From contig NZ_GG700805.1 of the NCBI RefSeq assembly GCF_000160875.1, forward strand, positions 397,522 through 461,521: a DNA stretch of 64,000 nt, written 5' to 3'. Below, piece after piece: positions 44,288-52,923 of the stretch. The stretch is from Lactobacillus iners DSM 13335 (GTDB lineage: Bacteria > Bacillota > Bacilli > Lactobacillales > Lactobacillaceae). Below the pieces are notes generated by a model. It saw only the letters and a program-made list of their open reading frames with translations. It was not told the DNA's origin and did not search any database. The position numbers were made by a program, and so were the translations under genes. Numbering within the stretch: the first letter of the stretch is position 1; the number at the start of each line of letters is the position of its first letter.

Positions 44288-44873
44288 AAACGGAATTGAG
44301 TATGACAAATTGGATAAGTTGATTTATTCAATATATGTTGATTACAATATCAAAGCATTTCCCATTGATGAAAAAGATCTTTGCCGGAAGATGAAAATAG
44401 CTCTTGTTCCTTATTCTGCTTTTTCCGATGAAGCTAAAAAGCTGTTGCAAAAGAAATCAAATCACGCATTCTTTGTTAAAGAGTCCAAAGAAAATCCACC
44501 AACAATTTATTACAACGATACGTTTGAATCAGAAGGTTCAATTCGTCTTTCTGTTTTTCATGAAATTGGGCATTATATTTGCGAAGATGAAGATGATTCG
44601 AAAGATGATTTAGCTGATTATTTTGCAAGGCATTTCATGTGCCCAACCGCTTACCTCATGTTGAAGGGGATAGAATCACCCAATGAGATTGTGGCATTTT
44701 GCGGTGTAAGTTTTCAAGCTGCGTGCAATGCAAGTGCAAATATTGCAAATCGTAAGAAAAAACTTGGAAATAAGCTCTTGAGCTACGAAAAAGAATTTAT
44801 AAAAAATATTGATCCGATAGCATTTTGGTTTTATGAGTTGACAGACAGGGGGGAGAAAGTTATGAATGTGTAG
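44280..44873 (+). CDS. ImmA/IrrE-family metallopeptidase
   Basis: ATG 44280, overlapping the XRE stop, gives a 197-residue zinc peptidase with HEIGH (94-98) and a downstream acidic region DLADYFARHFM for the third ligand. The C-terminal part (GVSFQAACNASANIANRKKK) is the usual helical tail. It probably cleaves the XRE repressor encoded just upstream. A terminator-like stem follows at 44889. It could also act as the toxin part of a toxin-antitoxin-like pair. Confidence 0.88.
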   Translation: MYRNGIEYDKLDKLIYSIYVDYNIKAFPIDEKDLCRKMKIALVPYSAFSDEAKKLLQKKSNHAFFVKESKENPPTIYYNDTFESEGSIRLSVFHEIGHYICEDEDDSKDDLADYFARHFMCPTAYLMLKGIESPNEIVAFCGVSFQAACNASANIANRKKKLGNKLLSYEKEFIKNIDPIAFWFYELTDRGEKVMNV

Positions 44874-44888
44874 ATAAATTAAAACGCT

Positions 44889-44925
44889 TCTAAATTGTTG
44901 GAGCAATTCAAAAGCGTTTTATGTA
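44889..44925 (+). terminator. Terminator-like hairpin
   Basis: AAAACGCTT and AAGCGTTTT close a longer stem that includes AATTG/CAATT; a short T run follows. It ends the XRE/ImmA unit. Confidence 0.65.
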
Positions 44926-45038
44926 GGCGTTATAAAACACCCAACTAAGCAGTGAATATTTTATCACGCCTACTAAGTAATTACAAGAAAAATTAGAAAA
45001 TAACACACGTTTTAAGAACGGGTAGAAAGGCGTGATAT

Positions 45039-45113
45039 ATGGTGAAATTAAATACAAATAAAGCTCTTCACCGTACACATACAGTGAAGGGTGAAGTAAA
45101 TGGGCACAACTAA
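45039..45113 (+). CDS. 24-residue ORF overlapping the EndoU gene
   Basis: ATG 45039 with AGAAAGG upstream reads MVKLNTNKALHRTHTVKGEV and ends 14 bases inside the next gene. It may be a leader for coupling or the scrap of a lost N-terminal toxin part. Coding status is uncertain. Confidence 0.3.
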   Translation: MVKLNTNKALHRTHTVKGEVNGHN

Positions 45114-45585
45114 AAGCGGACGAGTTTTAAATACGCGAGGAGCCGCTGGTTCAGCGAGTCAATTTGCTGTCGTTCATTCTAATGAAGGAGCATATACTAA
45201 GCCACAGAAGGATAACCATATCCGATTAAAATCTGGCGGTCACGGGCAAACAGGACTTAAAGAACTGGATAAATACGGTATTGAGTATCATATTGTGAAA
45301 ACATATCCCAATGGCGTAAGAGTTGGATATGTGCCACGGCATAAAGACACTAAGAAGAAAAAGGGTACTAATCAAGCGTGGTTTCCGGCTAGCTGGACAA
45401 CCAAAGACATTAAACATGCAGGTGAACATGTTGCTAATTTAAAAGGAAATAAGCATGTGAAAGATGGAGTTATTGTATTTGGTAATTGGAAAGGCGTGCG
45501 TGTGGGAGTTATACGAACACACGGTCAAATCGGCACAATCTTTCCTGATTCAAATCAACCGCGTAAGAAAAGAGGTAAGAAATAA
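45100..45585 (+). CDS. EndoU-type nuclease toxin module
   Basis: This 161-residue protein matches the C-terminal toxin domain of bacterial polymorphic toxins with an EndoU RNase fold. It carries SGGHGQ with the first catalytic His (48), VKTYPNGVRVGYVPRHK, then WFPASWTTKDIKHAGEHVA and GVRVGVIRTHGQIGTIFPD. It has no secretion signal, LXG or Rhs N terminus, so it is an orphan toxin tip or a displaced cassette. Its last residues, DSNQPRKKRGKK, recur at the end of three of the four following immunity genes. The stop overlaps the next start (TAATG). Confidence 0.82.
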   Translation: MGTTKSGRVLNTRGAAGSASQFAVVHSNEGAYTKPQKDNHIRLKSGGHGQTGLKELDKYGIEYHIVKTYPNGVRVGYVPRHKDTKKKKGTNQAWFPASWTTKDIKHAGEHVANLKGNKHVKDGVIVFGNWKGVRVGVIRTHGQIGTIFPDSNQPRKKRGKK

Positions 45586-45959
45586 TGGATGTACAAAAAT
45601 TTAAAGAAGTGCTTAAAAGACGTGATGAGACACACAGTGAATATACTTACGGACTAGAAATGTGTTGGAAGGAAGAAGTTGAAATATTAGCTGAAGATAT
45701 ACCATCAACTATCGAGTACTTAAAAAATGATTGTACGGCAGATGAATTTGTATGGATTAGCGAAATTATTGATGATCTGGCTGAAAAGACGCGAAGCAGA
45801 GAGCTTGTAGAGTGTTATAAAAATTTGATGAATAAATACTCAGAAGAAACTAAAGAATATTACATTGGCTTTTGCATAGAGTGTGCTGAGGATTTTCTTG
45901 AGGATACTGTTGAAGATTCCGATTCAAATCAACAGTTCAAGAAAAGAGGTAAGAAATAA
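45585..45959 (+). CDS. Putative EndoU immunity protein, tandem copy 1
   Basis: This acidic 124-residue protein starts MDVQKFKEVLKRRDETHSEY and contains TADEFVWISEIIDDLAEKTR. It is encoded one base overlapping the toxin gene. Acidity, size and position directly behind a nuclease toxin fit an immunity role. It ends DSNQQFKKRGKK, the same tail as the toxin. It is the first of four units with exact 374-base spacing. No immunity family name can be assigned by eye. Confidence 0.75.
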   Translation: MDVQKFKEVLKRRDETHSEYTYGLEMCWKEEVEILAEDIPSTIEYLKNDCTADEFVWISEIIDDLAEKTRSRELVECYKNLMNKYSEETKEYYIGFCIECAEDFLEDTVEDSDSNQQFKKRGKK

Positions 45960-46333
45960 TGGATGTACAAAAATTTAGAGAAGTGCTTAAGGAACTCAAT
46001 GAAACTGAAATCGAATATGACTATGGTATAGAAATGTGTTGGAAGGAAGAAGTCGAAATATTGTCTGAAGATATACCATCAACTGTCGAGTACTTAAAAA
46101 ATGAGTGCACGGCAGATGAATTTGTATGGATTAGCGAAATTATCGATGATCTGGCTGAAAAGACGCGAAGCAGAGAGCTTGTAGAGTGTTATAAAAGCTT
46201 GATGGGAAAGTTTCCTGAAGAGTCTAAGAGATACCATGTGGATTTTTGCATAGAGTGTGCTGAGGATTTTCTTGAGGATACCGTTAAAGATTTCGATTCA
46301 AATCAACCGCTCAATAAAAGAGGTAAGAAATAA
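45959..46333 (+). CDS. Putative EndoU immunity protein, tandem copy 2
   Basis: A 124-residue paralogue of copy 1 with changes concentrated at residues 10-30 (LKELNETEIEYDYGIEMCWK) and in the C-terminal part (GKFPEESKRYHVDFCIE). The core TADEFVWISEIIDD is unchanged. It is coupled to its neighbours by TAATG overlaps on both sides and ends DSNQPLNKRGKK. Confidence 0.75.
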   Translation: MDVQKFREVLKELNETEIEYDYGIEMCWKEEVEILSEDIPSTVEYLKNECTADEFVWISEIIDDLAEKTRSRELVECYKSLMGKFPEESKRYHVDFCIECAEDFLEDTVKDFDSNQPLNKRGKK

Positions 46334-46707
46334 TGGATGTACAAAAGTTTAGAGAAGTAATTAGAAGACGCAATGAAACTCATGACGAATACGATTATGG
46401 CGTAGAAATGTGTGGCAAAGAAGAAATTCAAATATTAGCTGAAGATATACCATCAACTATCGAGTACTTAAAAAATGATTGTACGGCAGATGAATTTGTA
46501 TGGATTAGCGAAATTATTGATGATCTCGCTGAAAAAACACGAAACAGAGAGCTTATGGAGTGTTATAAAAGCTTGATGGGAAAATTTCCTGAAGAGTCTA
46601 AGAGATACCACGTAGATTTTTGCATAGAGTGTGCTGAGGATTTTCTTGAGGATACTGTTGAAGATTCCGATTCAAATCAACAGTTCAAGAAAAAAGGTAA
46701 GAAATAA
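46333..46707 (+). CDS. Putative EndoU immunity protein, tandem copy 3
   Basis: A 124-residue paralogue that mixes features of its neighbours: the N terminus VIRRRNETHDEYDYGVEMC is like copy 4, and the C terminus KRYHVDFCIECAEDFLED is like copy 2. This points to recombination between units. It ends DSNQQFKKKGKK, and TAATG overlaps occur on both sides. Confidence 0.75.
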   Translation: MDVQKFREVIRRRNETHDEYDYGVEMCGKEEIQILAEDIPSTIEYLKNDCTADEFVWISEIIDDLAEKTRNRELMECYKSLMGKFPEESKRYHVDFCIECAEDFLEDTVEDSDSNQQFKKKGKK

Positions 46708-47036
46708 TGGATGTACAAAAAATTAGAGAAGTAATTAGAAGACGCAATGAAACGCATGATGAATATGATTATGGCGTAGAAATGTGTGACAAAGAAGAAA
46801 TTCAAATACTGTCTGAAGATATACCATCAACTATAAATTACTTGCAAAATCAATGCACGGCAGATGAGTTCTTTTGGATTAGTGAGATTATTGATGACCT
46901 AGCTGCTGAAACACAGAGCAGAGAGATTGTGGAATGCTATAAGAATCTAGGGAAAAAATATCCTGACATGGCTAAGACATTTAACCTTTTCCGGCTGCGT
47001 GAAGTATGCCGAAGCGGCGTTAGGAGAAGATGCTAA
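46707..47036 (+). CDS. Putative EndoU immunity protein, tandem copy 4 (3' frameshifted)
   Basis: This fourth unit has a diverged second half (INYLQNQCTADEFFWISEII, then YPDMAKTFNLF). The last residues RLREVCRSGVRRRC look out of frame. Removing one T from CCTTTTCC near 46990 gives NLSGCVKYAEAALGEDANV and a stop at 47040-47042. So this copy has lost its native C terminus, possibly reversibly. It is 109 residues as it stands. Confidence 0.7.
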   Translation: MDVQKIREVIRRRNETHDEYDYGVEMCDKEEIQILSEDIPSTINYLQNQCTADEFFWISEIIDDLAAETQSREIVECYKNLGKKYPDMAKTFNLFRLREVCRSGVRRRC

Positions 47037-47740
47037 TGTCTAAAATAGAAACTCTCGTAGATGAAGGTTTCAGAGTTTCCTTAATTGAAACAGCATTCTT
47101 TGATGGAAAATTTGAAATACCGCATATTGATGCTCCAAAGGATATTGTTGTACCCAGTGGTCTTGTACCGTTTTCACGAAGGCAGCGTAGCCGTGATAAG
47201 CAAGACTTTGTTTGCTTTTACGAACACGACGTTAAGTTCAGAGAAATTTTGACGCATACGGAGGATTATGTTGAAGAGCTAAAACAATATCCCGGAGTAA
47301 TTTCTCCTGATTGTTCTCTCTATATTGATGCACCTCTTTGTGTGCAAATCGCAAGCATTTATTTGAATCGAGCAGTTGGCTATTATTTAAGCAAACAGGG
47401 GATTTACGTTATACCTAATATCCGTTGGGGTGATGAGCGAACTTATACTGATGAATTATTGGGAGAAAAAGTGGCTTTTCAGGGCGTAGACAAACATAGC
47501 ATCGTGTCAATTGGGACTTATGGGCAAATTAGAACAGCAGAATCTAAAAGGTATTTTAGGGAAGGCTTGATTGCGATGCTAGATGAGCTTGAGCCTAAAG
47601 TTGTCCTTGTATATGGTGCAATGCCAGATACTATATTTCATGGCTTGGAAACTATAACTGAGTTTGTGCAATATCCCGATTGGACAACACGTATGAAACA
47701 AAAAAATATAATGTATAAATCTAGTGTGGAACATATATAG
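47036..47740 (+). CDS. DUF4417 family protein
   Basis: This 234-residue cytosolic protein starts at ATG 47036, overlapping the previous stop (TAATG). The family hallmarks are IPNIRWGDERTYTDELLGE (residues about 130-150) and VSIGTYGQIRTAESKRYFRE. DUF4417 proteins have no proven biochemical function and are often found in mobile elements and phages. Its coupling to the immunity array suggests it belongs to the same toxin unit, but its role is unknown. Confidence 0.8.
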   Translation: MSKIETLVDEGFRVSLIETAFFDGKFEIPHIDAPKDIVVPSGLVPFSRRQRSRDKQDFVCFYEHDVKFREILTHTEDYVEELKQYPGVISPDCSLYIDAPLCVQIASIYLNRAVGYYLSKQGIYVIPNIRWGDERTYTDELLGEKVAFQGVDKHSIVSIGTYGQIRTAESKRYFREGLIAMLDELEPKVVLVYGAMPDTIFHGLETITEFVQYPDWTTRMKQKNIMYKSSVEHI

Positions 47741-47758
47741 CATTTAGGAGAATAGGCG

Positions 47759-48490
47759 ATGGAGAAGGATAAAGCAAAATGTGTGGCTAAAAACTGCAAA
47801 ACTGAGTTTATTAAGCCAAGTTATCATAATAAAAATGATTATGAATATATAAAACAATTTTTATCTGTAAAATTTGGTATAGAAATTAATAATAATTTAA
47901 AACAACAATTTGGATATTACCCAATTGAGCCAATGGCTCCTTTTCATGAAAATAAGGAAGAATTTATAAGGGTAGAAATGACTATAGCAAGTAATGAAGC
48001 CCCTATAAAAGTTAAAGGTTGGAAAGTATGTTTGAAAAAGGAGCCTCAGGATACTTTTTATCGAAATTTTATTTGTAAAAATAAAGAAGGAAATAGAAAG
48101 AAGAGATGTTTTGTTGTTAAACATTTTCATAGAACAATGGAAATACATCGTGGGCATTTATTAGCTAATAAGTTTAAAGAATTTTTAGTCTCAAAAACGG
48201 ATCAAGATGATCATGTAAACCAGTTCTTTGGAAAAGGATGTGTTGAAAATATAGCATGTCAAACTAATGGGGCTAATTGTGATTCTACAACTATTCATGG
48301 TCAATGGTATTTTGAAGACGAGGTAGTTAAAGCTTTAAATAATGGCGAAGTTACAAAAGTTTTCTATGAAATATATGAACTATCGGTTCAAGAACGTAGT
48401 TTAGGTAGGGTACTATTAATTAATTCTGAACCTGAGAATGTATTATCATATTTTGTTTTTATTCCCAACTCGGAAAATTCATCTAAGTAA
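47759..48490 (+). CDS. DNA/RNA non-specific endonuclease-like protein
   Basis: This 243-residue protein contains HRGHLLANKF (130-139), matching the DRGH catalytic motif of beta-beta-alpha-metal nucleases with His133 as general base. Asn residues downstream (VENIACQTNGANC) fit the metal-binding Asn. The first Asp of DRGH is replaced by His, which is unusual. It has no signal peptide. It follows DUF4417 by 18 bases with TTAGGAGAA as RBS, so it is part of the toxin region; a second toxin with no obvious own immunity gene. Confidence 0.75.
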   Translation: MEKDKAKCVAKNCKTEFIKPSYHNKNDYEYIKQFLSVKFGIEINNNLKQQFGYYPIEPMAPFHENKEEFIRVEMTIASNEAPIKVKGWKVCLKKEPQDTFYRNFICKNKEGNRKKRCFVVKHFHRTMEIHRGHLLANKFKEFLVSKTDQDDHVNQFFGKGCVENIACQTNGANCDSTTIHGQWYFEDEVVKALNNGEVTKVFYEIYELSVQERSLGRVLLINSEPENVLSYFVFIPNSENSSK

Positions 48491-48654
48491 GAGGGATACT
48501 TTTGTTTGTGTTTATGTGATATATAGGTTTAATTAAGAAATTAAAGTCACAATTCTGTATTTCCTTTTTTGTATAGTATAAGTGAGTGATGAACTACCTA
48601 CTACCCATACAAAAATAAATTCATAGTTATTGCACTACACATATTTAGTTCGTA

Positions 48655-48915
48655 GTGCAATAATGCTTTCTTCAGGTCTTCCATAGAAGAATATGATGGG
48701 CGTTAGGGTCTCTGGAAATTCTTCTAGCTTCTTCCATGGCATTCAGCATTAAACTTTGGGATTTCTACTTTAAAAGGAAGACCTCCTTGCAAAACACACT
48801 GACGTAAGAAGATGTTCACAGAACTTGACATATCGATGCCAAGTTTTTTAAACAGTTCATTTGCTTTTGTTTTGACATTACTATCGATACGAATTTGAGT
48901 AGGACTTATTGCCAT
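48655..48915 (-). pseudogene. RelB/DinJ antitoxin with frameshifts, no toxin
   Basis: From ATG 48915 (AAGGAGCTG upstream) the frame reads MAISPTQIRIDSNVKTKANE, then SSVNIFLRQCVLQGGLPFK. After PKFNAE a shift gives AMEEARRISRDPNA in another frame and SYSSMEDLKKALLHY in a third. No toxin frame follows. The rest of 48491-49158 contains no gene. Confidence 0.8.
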
Positions 48916-49158
48916 ATTATCAGCTCCTTTTAAGGCAATGGCGATACAATAGGTATACGTTGTCAAGCAATAAACAAATGAAATAATTTAGAAACAGCCT
49001 ATATCTTGTTCATTTATGTTGATAATTGCAACTTTGAACTTTTTTGAGAAAAATATGAGTATGAAAGGTTGTATGTGTAGTTTTTAGTATTACAATGAAA
49101 GCTAAATAGACTAGTAATCTAATTTTAAAGAATTGTATATTAAGAATAAGGAGCACTT

Positions 49159-49665
49159 ATGAGATTAATTAGACCAAATAATCAATATATCCAAGGTTAT
49201 ATAGAAGCAAATGAAGAAGATGAAATGTTTAGGCCGAATGCAGAAAGACGTTTTAATCACCCTGAAACAATTGTAGAGAGTTCTTATAATTTGGAACATG
49301 GTATAAATTTACCTACAAATTATGTTAAATCTACTACATTTTGGCTGATAGATAATGAAAAATTTATTGGCGAAATTAGTATTAGGCATGAATTAAATTC
49401 TTTTTTAATTAACTATGGTGGTCACATAGGGTACGAAATTAGACAATCTGAATGTATGAAGGGCTATGGAACAAAAATGCTTTCTATGGCACTTAAATAT
49501 TGTAAAGAGACTTTGAATCTAAATAAGGTTTTGATTACGTGTGATGATGACAATATCGGATCAATAAAAGTTATAGAAAATAATGGTGGGATTTTGGAAA
49601 ACAAAGTTAAAAATAACTTATCCAGAGGAAATGTTATAACAAGAAGGTATTGGATTAATCTATAG
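49159..49665 (+). CDS. GNAT family N-acetyltransferase
   Basis: This 168-residue acetyltransferase resembles the YjcF/YdfB-like GNATs: the N-terminal MRLIRPNNQYIQGYIEANEE, a middle FWLIDNEKFIGEISIRHEL, and the acetyl-CoA loop IRQSECMKGYGTKMLSMAL with Q/RxxGxG/A-like spacing. The end LNKVLITCDDDNIGSIKVIE is typical. RBS AAGGAGCA precedes ATG 49159. The acyl acceptor is unknown. Confidence 0.88.
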   Translation: MRLIRPNNQYIQGYIEANEEDEMFRPNAERRFNHPETIVESSYNLEHGINLPTNYVKSTTFWLIDNEKFIGEISIRHELNSFLINYGGHIGYEIRQSECMKGYGTKMLSMALKYCKETLNLNKVLITCDDDNIGSIKVIENNGGILENKVKNNLSRGNVITRRYWINL

Positions 49666-49782
49666 GAAAAAGGAGCAATTTTGTTCAATCATCTGAATGA
49701 ATAACAAGCAAGGACATTAAAAAAATATGTTGACAACGTAAAAGAAGCCAAGAATGTAAAAGATGGAGTTAGATATTTTAAA

Positions 49783-50319
49783 ATGATTTATTTAATGAGA
49801 CATGGTGCAGATCCAGTTGATCGTTATGGTGGATGGAGTGAATATGGGTTAACTGAAGTTGGTAGGTCACAGGTTAATAGTGCAAAGCATAAATTATTAG
49901 GAAAAGGTATCACTGGTATCTATTCAAGTGATTTAAACCGAGCAAAAGAAACCGCTGAAATTGTGGCAGATGTACTTTCTTTGAAAATCACATATTTGCC
50001 ACAATTTCGTGAAGTTAATAATGGATTATTAGCTGGTATGAAAAAAGTAGAAGCTGTAGAAAAATATCCTGGTAAATATTTTAGAACACTTGATTGGGCA
50101 GAAACATGGCCTGAGGGTGAAAGCCCTGAACAATTTTTTCGCCGTATTAAAAGTGCATGGTATAGTTTTAAAAAAAAGGTTGGAAGCAGAAACGTGTTAT
50201 TGGTCACTCATGGCGGAGTAATTAATATAATATTGTGTTTAGAAAATGGCATATTTTATACTAATAAAGAATTACATTTTAAAATAAATGATGCAGAAAT
50301 CATACAAATGGATGTATAA
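49783..50319 (+). CDS. Histidine phosphatase superfamily protein
   Basis: This 178-residue phosphoglycerate-mutase-like phosphatase has the catalytic RHG motif at residues 6-8 (IYLMRHGADP), YSSDLNRAKETAEIV and the second His in LLVTHGGVI. The frame stays open upstream for about 25 codons (LKKYVDNVKEAKNVKDGVRYF) without an RBS, so a fragment of another gene may be fused to its start. ATG 49783 has only a weak RBS. The substrate is unknown. Confidence 0.85.
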   Translation: MIYLMRHGADPVDRYGGWSEYGLTEVGRSQVNSAKHKLLGKGITGIYSSDLNRAKETAEIVADVLSLKITYLPQFREVNNGLLAGMKKVEAVEKYPGKYFRTLDWAETWPEGESPEQFFRRIKSAWYSFKKKVGSRNVLLVTHGGVINIILCLENGIFYTNKELHFKINDAEIIQMDV

Positions 50320-50355
50320 ATCTTATATTGATGAGAAATGATTATTGGAATTTTC

Positions 50356-50483
50356 TCTAGGCTTTTTATATTCAAAAATCAAGCTATTAAGCCAATAGTA
50401 TACCTTTTGCGATATTTTCCTATTGGTAAAAAGTGTAGATATACTGACCACTCAATCCATTTGGAGTGCATAGTATTGACACA
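50356..50483 (+). repeat. Element-end text, hairpin relic and rumA-type att copy 11
   Basis: TCTCTAGGCTTTTTATA and ATCAAGCTATTAAGCCAATA match the element ends at 29281 and 43748. Then a weakened hairpin (GCGATATTTTCC..TATTGG) and AAAAAGTGTAGATATACTG lead to a degenerate att CATTTGGAGTGCATAG with TATTGACA (50458-50483). It is the rightmost copy seen. Confidence 0.7.
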
Positions 50484-50660
50484 AAAAATATAATTAATTC
50501 ATTTTGTACTTTCTATAAGAGTAGCTTAAAAGGGTGCTCTTTTTTTATTGAAGGAAGTAAGGATTCGTTACATCCTTTTTAAAAAGGAAAACTCATAAGT
50601 CGCTTTTACATATTCGCTTTTATAATATATAATAAAAGCGTAAATGAGAGAAGGCGGACT

Positions 50661-51248
50661 ATGAATACACTTAAAGAATATATAAAAGAAAATATAGTAA
50701 TCACAAACAAAGAAGCAGAGAAATTTGGATATACTAGGTATAATCTATCAGAATTAACAAAGAGCGGGCAACTAGAAAGATTAAGACCAGGACTATATCA
50801 GTTAAAGGGAAAAGTAATAGATGATTTTGTTTTAATATCATCCAATAGTAATCGAATTATATTTTCCCATCAAACAGCCCTATACCTCCACGACCTATCA
50901 GATAGGACCCCTAGTGTATTCCATATATCTGTACCCCAAGGTTACAATGCAAGTCATATCAAAAAAAGATATGAAGACCTACAAGTTCACTATGTAAAAA
51001 AAGACTTATACGAAATAGGAAAGACAGAAATAAAATCACCACAAGGCAATCTTATTCCAATTTACGATATTGAAAGAACAATTTGCGATATCATAATTGA
51101 CAGAAAAAAAATAGATAAGCAGATTTTTACAGATGCCATAAAAAGATACTTTAATTCAAACAATAAAAATCTAAGACGACTAATAAAATACAGTAGACTA
51201 TTTAAAATAGAAGATGAAATTAGAAGATATATGGAGGTATTATCGTGA
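50661..51248 (+). CDS. abiEi: AbiEi-family antitoxin
   Basis: AbiEi is the antitoxin and repressor of the type IV AbiE system, which aborts phage infection. The 195-residue protein has an N-terminal winged helix (IKENIVITNKEAEKFGYTRY, then LERLRPGLYQLKG), followed by FSHQTALYLHDLSDRTPSVF and IYDIERTICDIIIDRKKID, all family features. RBS GAAGGCGG precedes ATG 50661. It overlaps the toxin gene by 4 bases. Promoter elements lie in the AT-rich 50.6 kb region. Confidence 0.92.
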   Translation: MNTLKEYIKENIVITNKEAEKFGYTRYNLSELTKSGQLERLRPGLYQLKGKVIDDFVLISSNSNRIIFSHQTALYLHDLSDRTPSVFHISVPQGYNASHIKKRYEDLQVHYVKKDLYEIGKTEIKSPQGNLIPIYDIERTICDIIIDRKKIDKQIFTDAIKRYFNSNNKNLRRLIKYSRLFKIEDEIRRYMEVLS

Positions 51249-52087
51249 TCAATATCGAGAGTATAAAGGGCAAGATAAGAAATCTGGCAGAGAAGAAAAA
51301 TCTGAAGTCGCAAGAAGTTCTGCAAATATACTTTTTCGAGAGATTGTTAGAAAGATTATCTAAATCACAATACAAAAACAATTTTGTAATAAAAGGAGGA
51401 TTCTTAATATCATCCTTAATTGGCATTGAAAATAGAACGACTATGGACATGGATACAACAATTAAAGGTATAGCTCTAAAAGAAGACAGAATAAAAGAAA
51501 TCGTAGAAGAAATTTTAGATATTAATGTAGACGATGGAATAAGATTTGAAATAAAAGATATTAGTTATATTAGAGAAGAGGACAAATACGAGAACTTTAG
51601 AATTTCACTAATAGCAAATGTTGGAAAAACCCAAAACCCTATGAAAATTGACATAACAACAGGAGATGCAATAACACCACGGGAAATAGAATACGCATAT
51701 CCATGTATTTTTAGCAAAAAAGATATAAAAATAATGGCATATCCATTAGAAACAATTTTAGCAGAAAAATATGAAACCATAATCAGAAGAAATATAACAA
51801 CAACGCGAATGAGAGACTTTTATGACCTATACACTCTCTACAAACTTAAAAAAGATAAAATAAACTATGAAATTTTAAAAGAAGCAATAGAGAAGACCTC
51901 AAAGAAAAGAGGAAGCCAAGATATAATGCAAGACTATGAGAAAATAATCGAGGATATAAAAGAAGATTCATACCTAAGATCCTTGTGGAAAGTATATCTC
52001 AGTGAAAACAAGTATATTGATGATCTAACCTTTGATAAAGTTATTGATGTGGTAACAATTTTATCAAATGATACAAAGTTGTGTTAA
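51245..52087 (+). CDS. abiEii: AbiEii/AbiGii nucleotidyltransferase toxin
   Basis: AbiEii is a nucleotidyltransferase toxin; homologues add nucleotides to tRNA acceptor ends. The 280-residue protein starts at GTG 51245 inside the abiEi stop (GTGA). It carries FVIKGGFLISSLIG (48-61), where GG..S is the nucleotide-binding motif, and TTMDMDTTIKG with the metal-binding D-x-D (68, 70). ILAEKYETIIRRNITTTRMR, then DFYDLYTL, is the conserved distal motif. The pair looks intact. Confidence 0.92.
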   Translation: MINIESIKGKIRNLAEKKNLKSQEVLQIYFFERLLERLSKSQYKNNFVIKGGFLISSLIGIENRTTMDMDTTIKGIALKEDRIKEIVEEILDINVDDGIRFEIKDISYIREEDKYENFRISLIANVGKTQNPMKIDITTGDAITPREIEYAYPCIFSKKDIKIMAYPLETILAEKYETIIRRNITTTRMRDFYDLYTLYKLKKDKINYEILKEAIEKTSKKRGSQDIMQDYEKIIEDIKEDSYLRSLWKVYLSENKYIDDLTFDKVIDVVTILSNDTKLC

Positions 52088-52105
52088 TAAGAAGGAGACA
52101 CTCAA

Positions 52106-52708
52106 ATGGCTAATAGTAGGAAGTTTGTAGCAAAAACAAAAGATGTTAGCTTAACGGTGAGAAGGGCTGAGTCTTTTAGCATTAGTTATGTTGACTGTGA
52201 AAAAGATATGTTTCAGATTGAAGAAAATCAAGACGGTATAAAATTCTTCCAAAGAGAAAAGGCGTCGGCTTGCTACTGGTTTGGTTGGTTAGCTAAAGGC
52301 AATCCTGAAGTCGTTATTATGTTGCCAGAAGATGTTGATGTTTGTGAGATTGAAGCTGAGGTAAATCAAGTCTTGGTAACAGATATTAAAGCTGACAAGA
52401 TTTATGTAAAGGTTAAAAATGGCAAGGCAGCAGTAAGAAATGTTCAGGCAAATGATGTTTTTATAAAGTGCGTTAATGGAAAAGCTGTAGCACATAATGT
52501 TGAAGCTACTACTTCTTGCACAGTGGATACGCTAAATGGCATGAGCGTTTTAGAAGGAACAATTACCAGGGATGCAAGTATTGAAGTAACTTGTAAAAAT
52601 GGCATTACCGAGGTGTCTGACAAGAATAAAGTTAATCTTGGTTGCAGGACAGACGGATGTGCTCACTATGTCGTGCATTGCCTTAATGGAAAAGCTGCTG
52701 TGAAGTAA
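52106..52708 (+). CDS. DUF4097-type beta-repeat protein
   Basis: This 200-residue cytosolic protein is made of short repeated beta units with a VxxxNGKAxV pattern (VKVKNGKAAVRNV, IKCVNGKAVAHNV, HCLNGKAAVK), as in DUF4097 beta-helix-like proteins. It has no membrane segment or signal peptide, unlike many family members. RBS AAGGAG precedes ATG 52106, 18 bases after abiEii, but function does not suggest a defence role. Function is unknown. Confidence 0.75.
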   Translation: MANSRKFVAKTKDVSLTVRRAESFSISYVDCEKDMFQIEENQDGIKFFQREKASACYWFGWLAKGNPEVVIMLPEDVDVCEIEAEVNQVLVTDIKADKIYVKVKNGKAAVRNVQANDVFIKCVNGKAVAHNVEATTSCTVDTLNGMSVLEGTITRDASIEVTCKNGITEVSDKNKVNLGCRTDGCAHYVVHCLNGKAAVK

Positions 52709-52923
52709 TTGGCAAGGATTATTTAATTATAAACAATAAATTGGTTTGAGGATATATTTTCTTGTACCTTAAAAATTTATGTATGAGAATACGCTAACTT
52801 AGAGGGGATGCTACACGGAGTGCTTTTCAAAGAAAGTGGACTTTTTAAGGTTTTAAATGTTACCATCATAAATGGGTTTGTGTAAAAAAGATTACAAAGG
52901 ACACATTTGTAGATGGAGGATAT
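52709..52923. other. Intergenic region with no gene
   Basis: Nothing coding is recognised. The end carries GGAGG as RBS of the acyltransferase gene. Confidence 0.5.
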
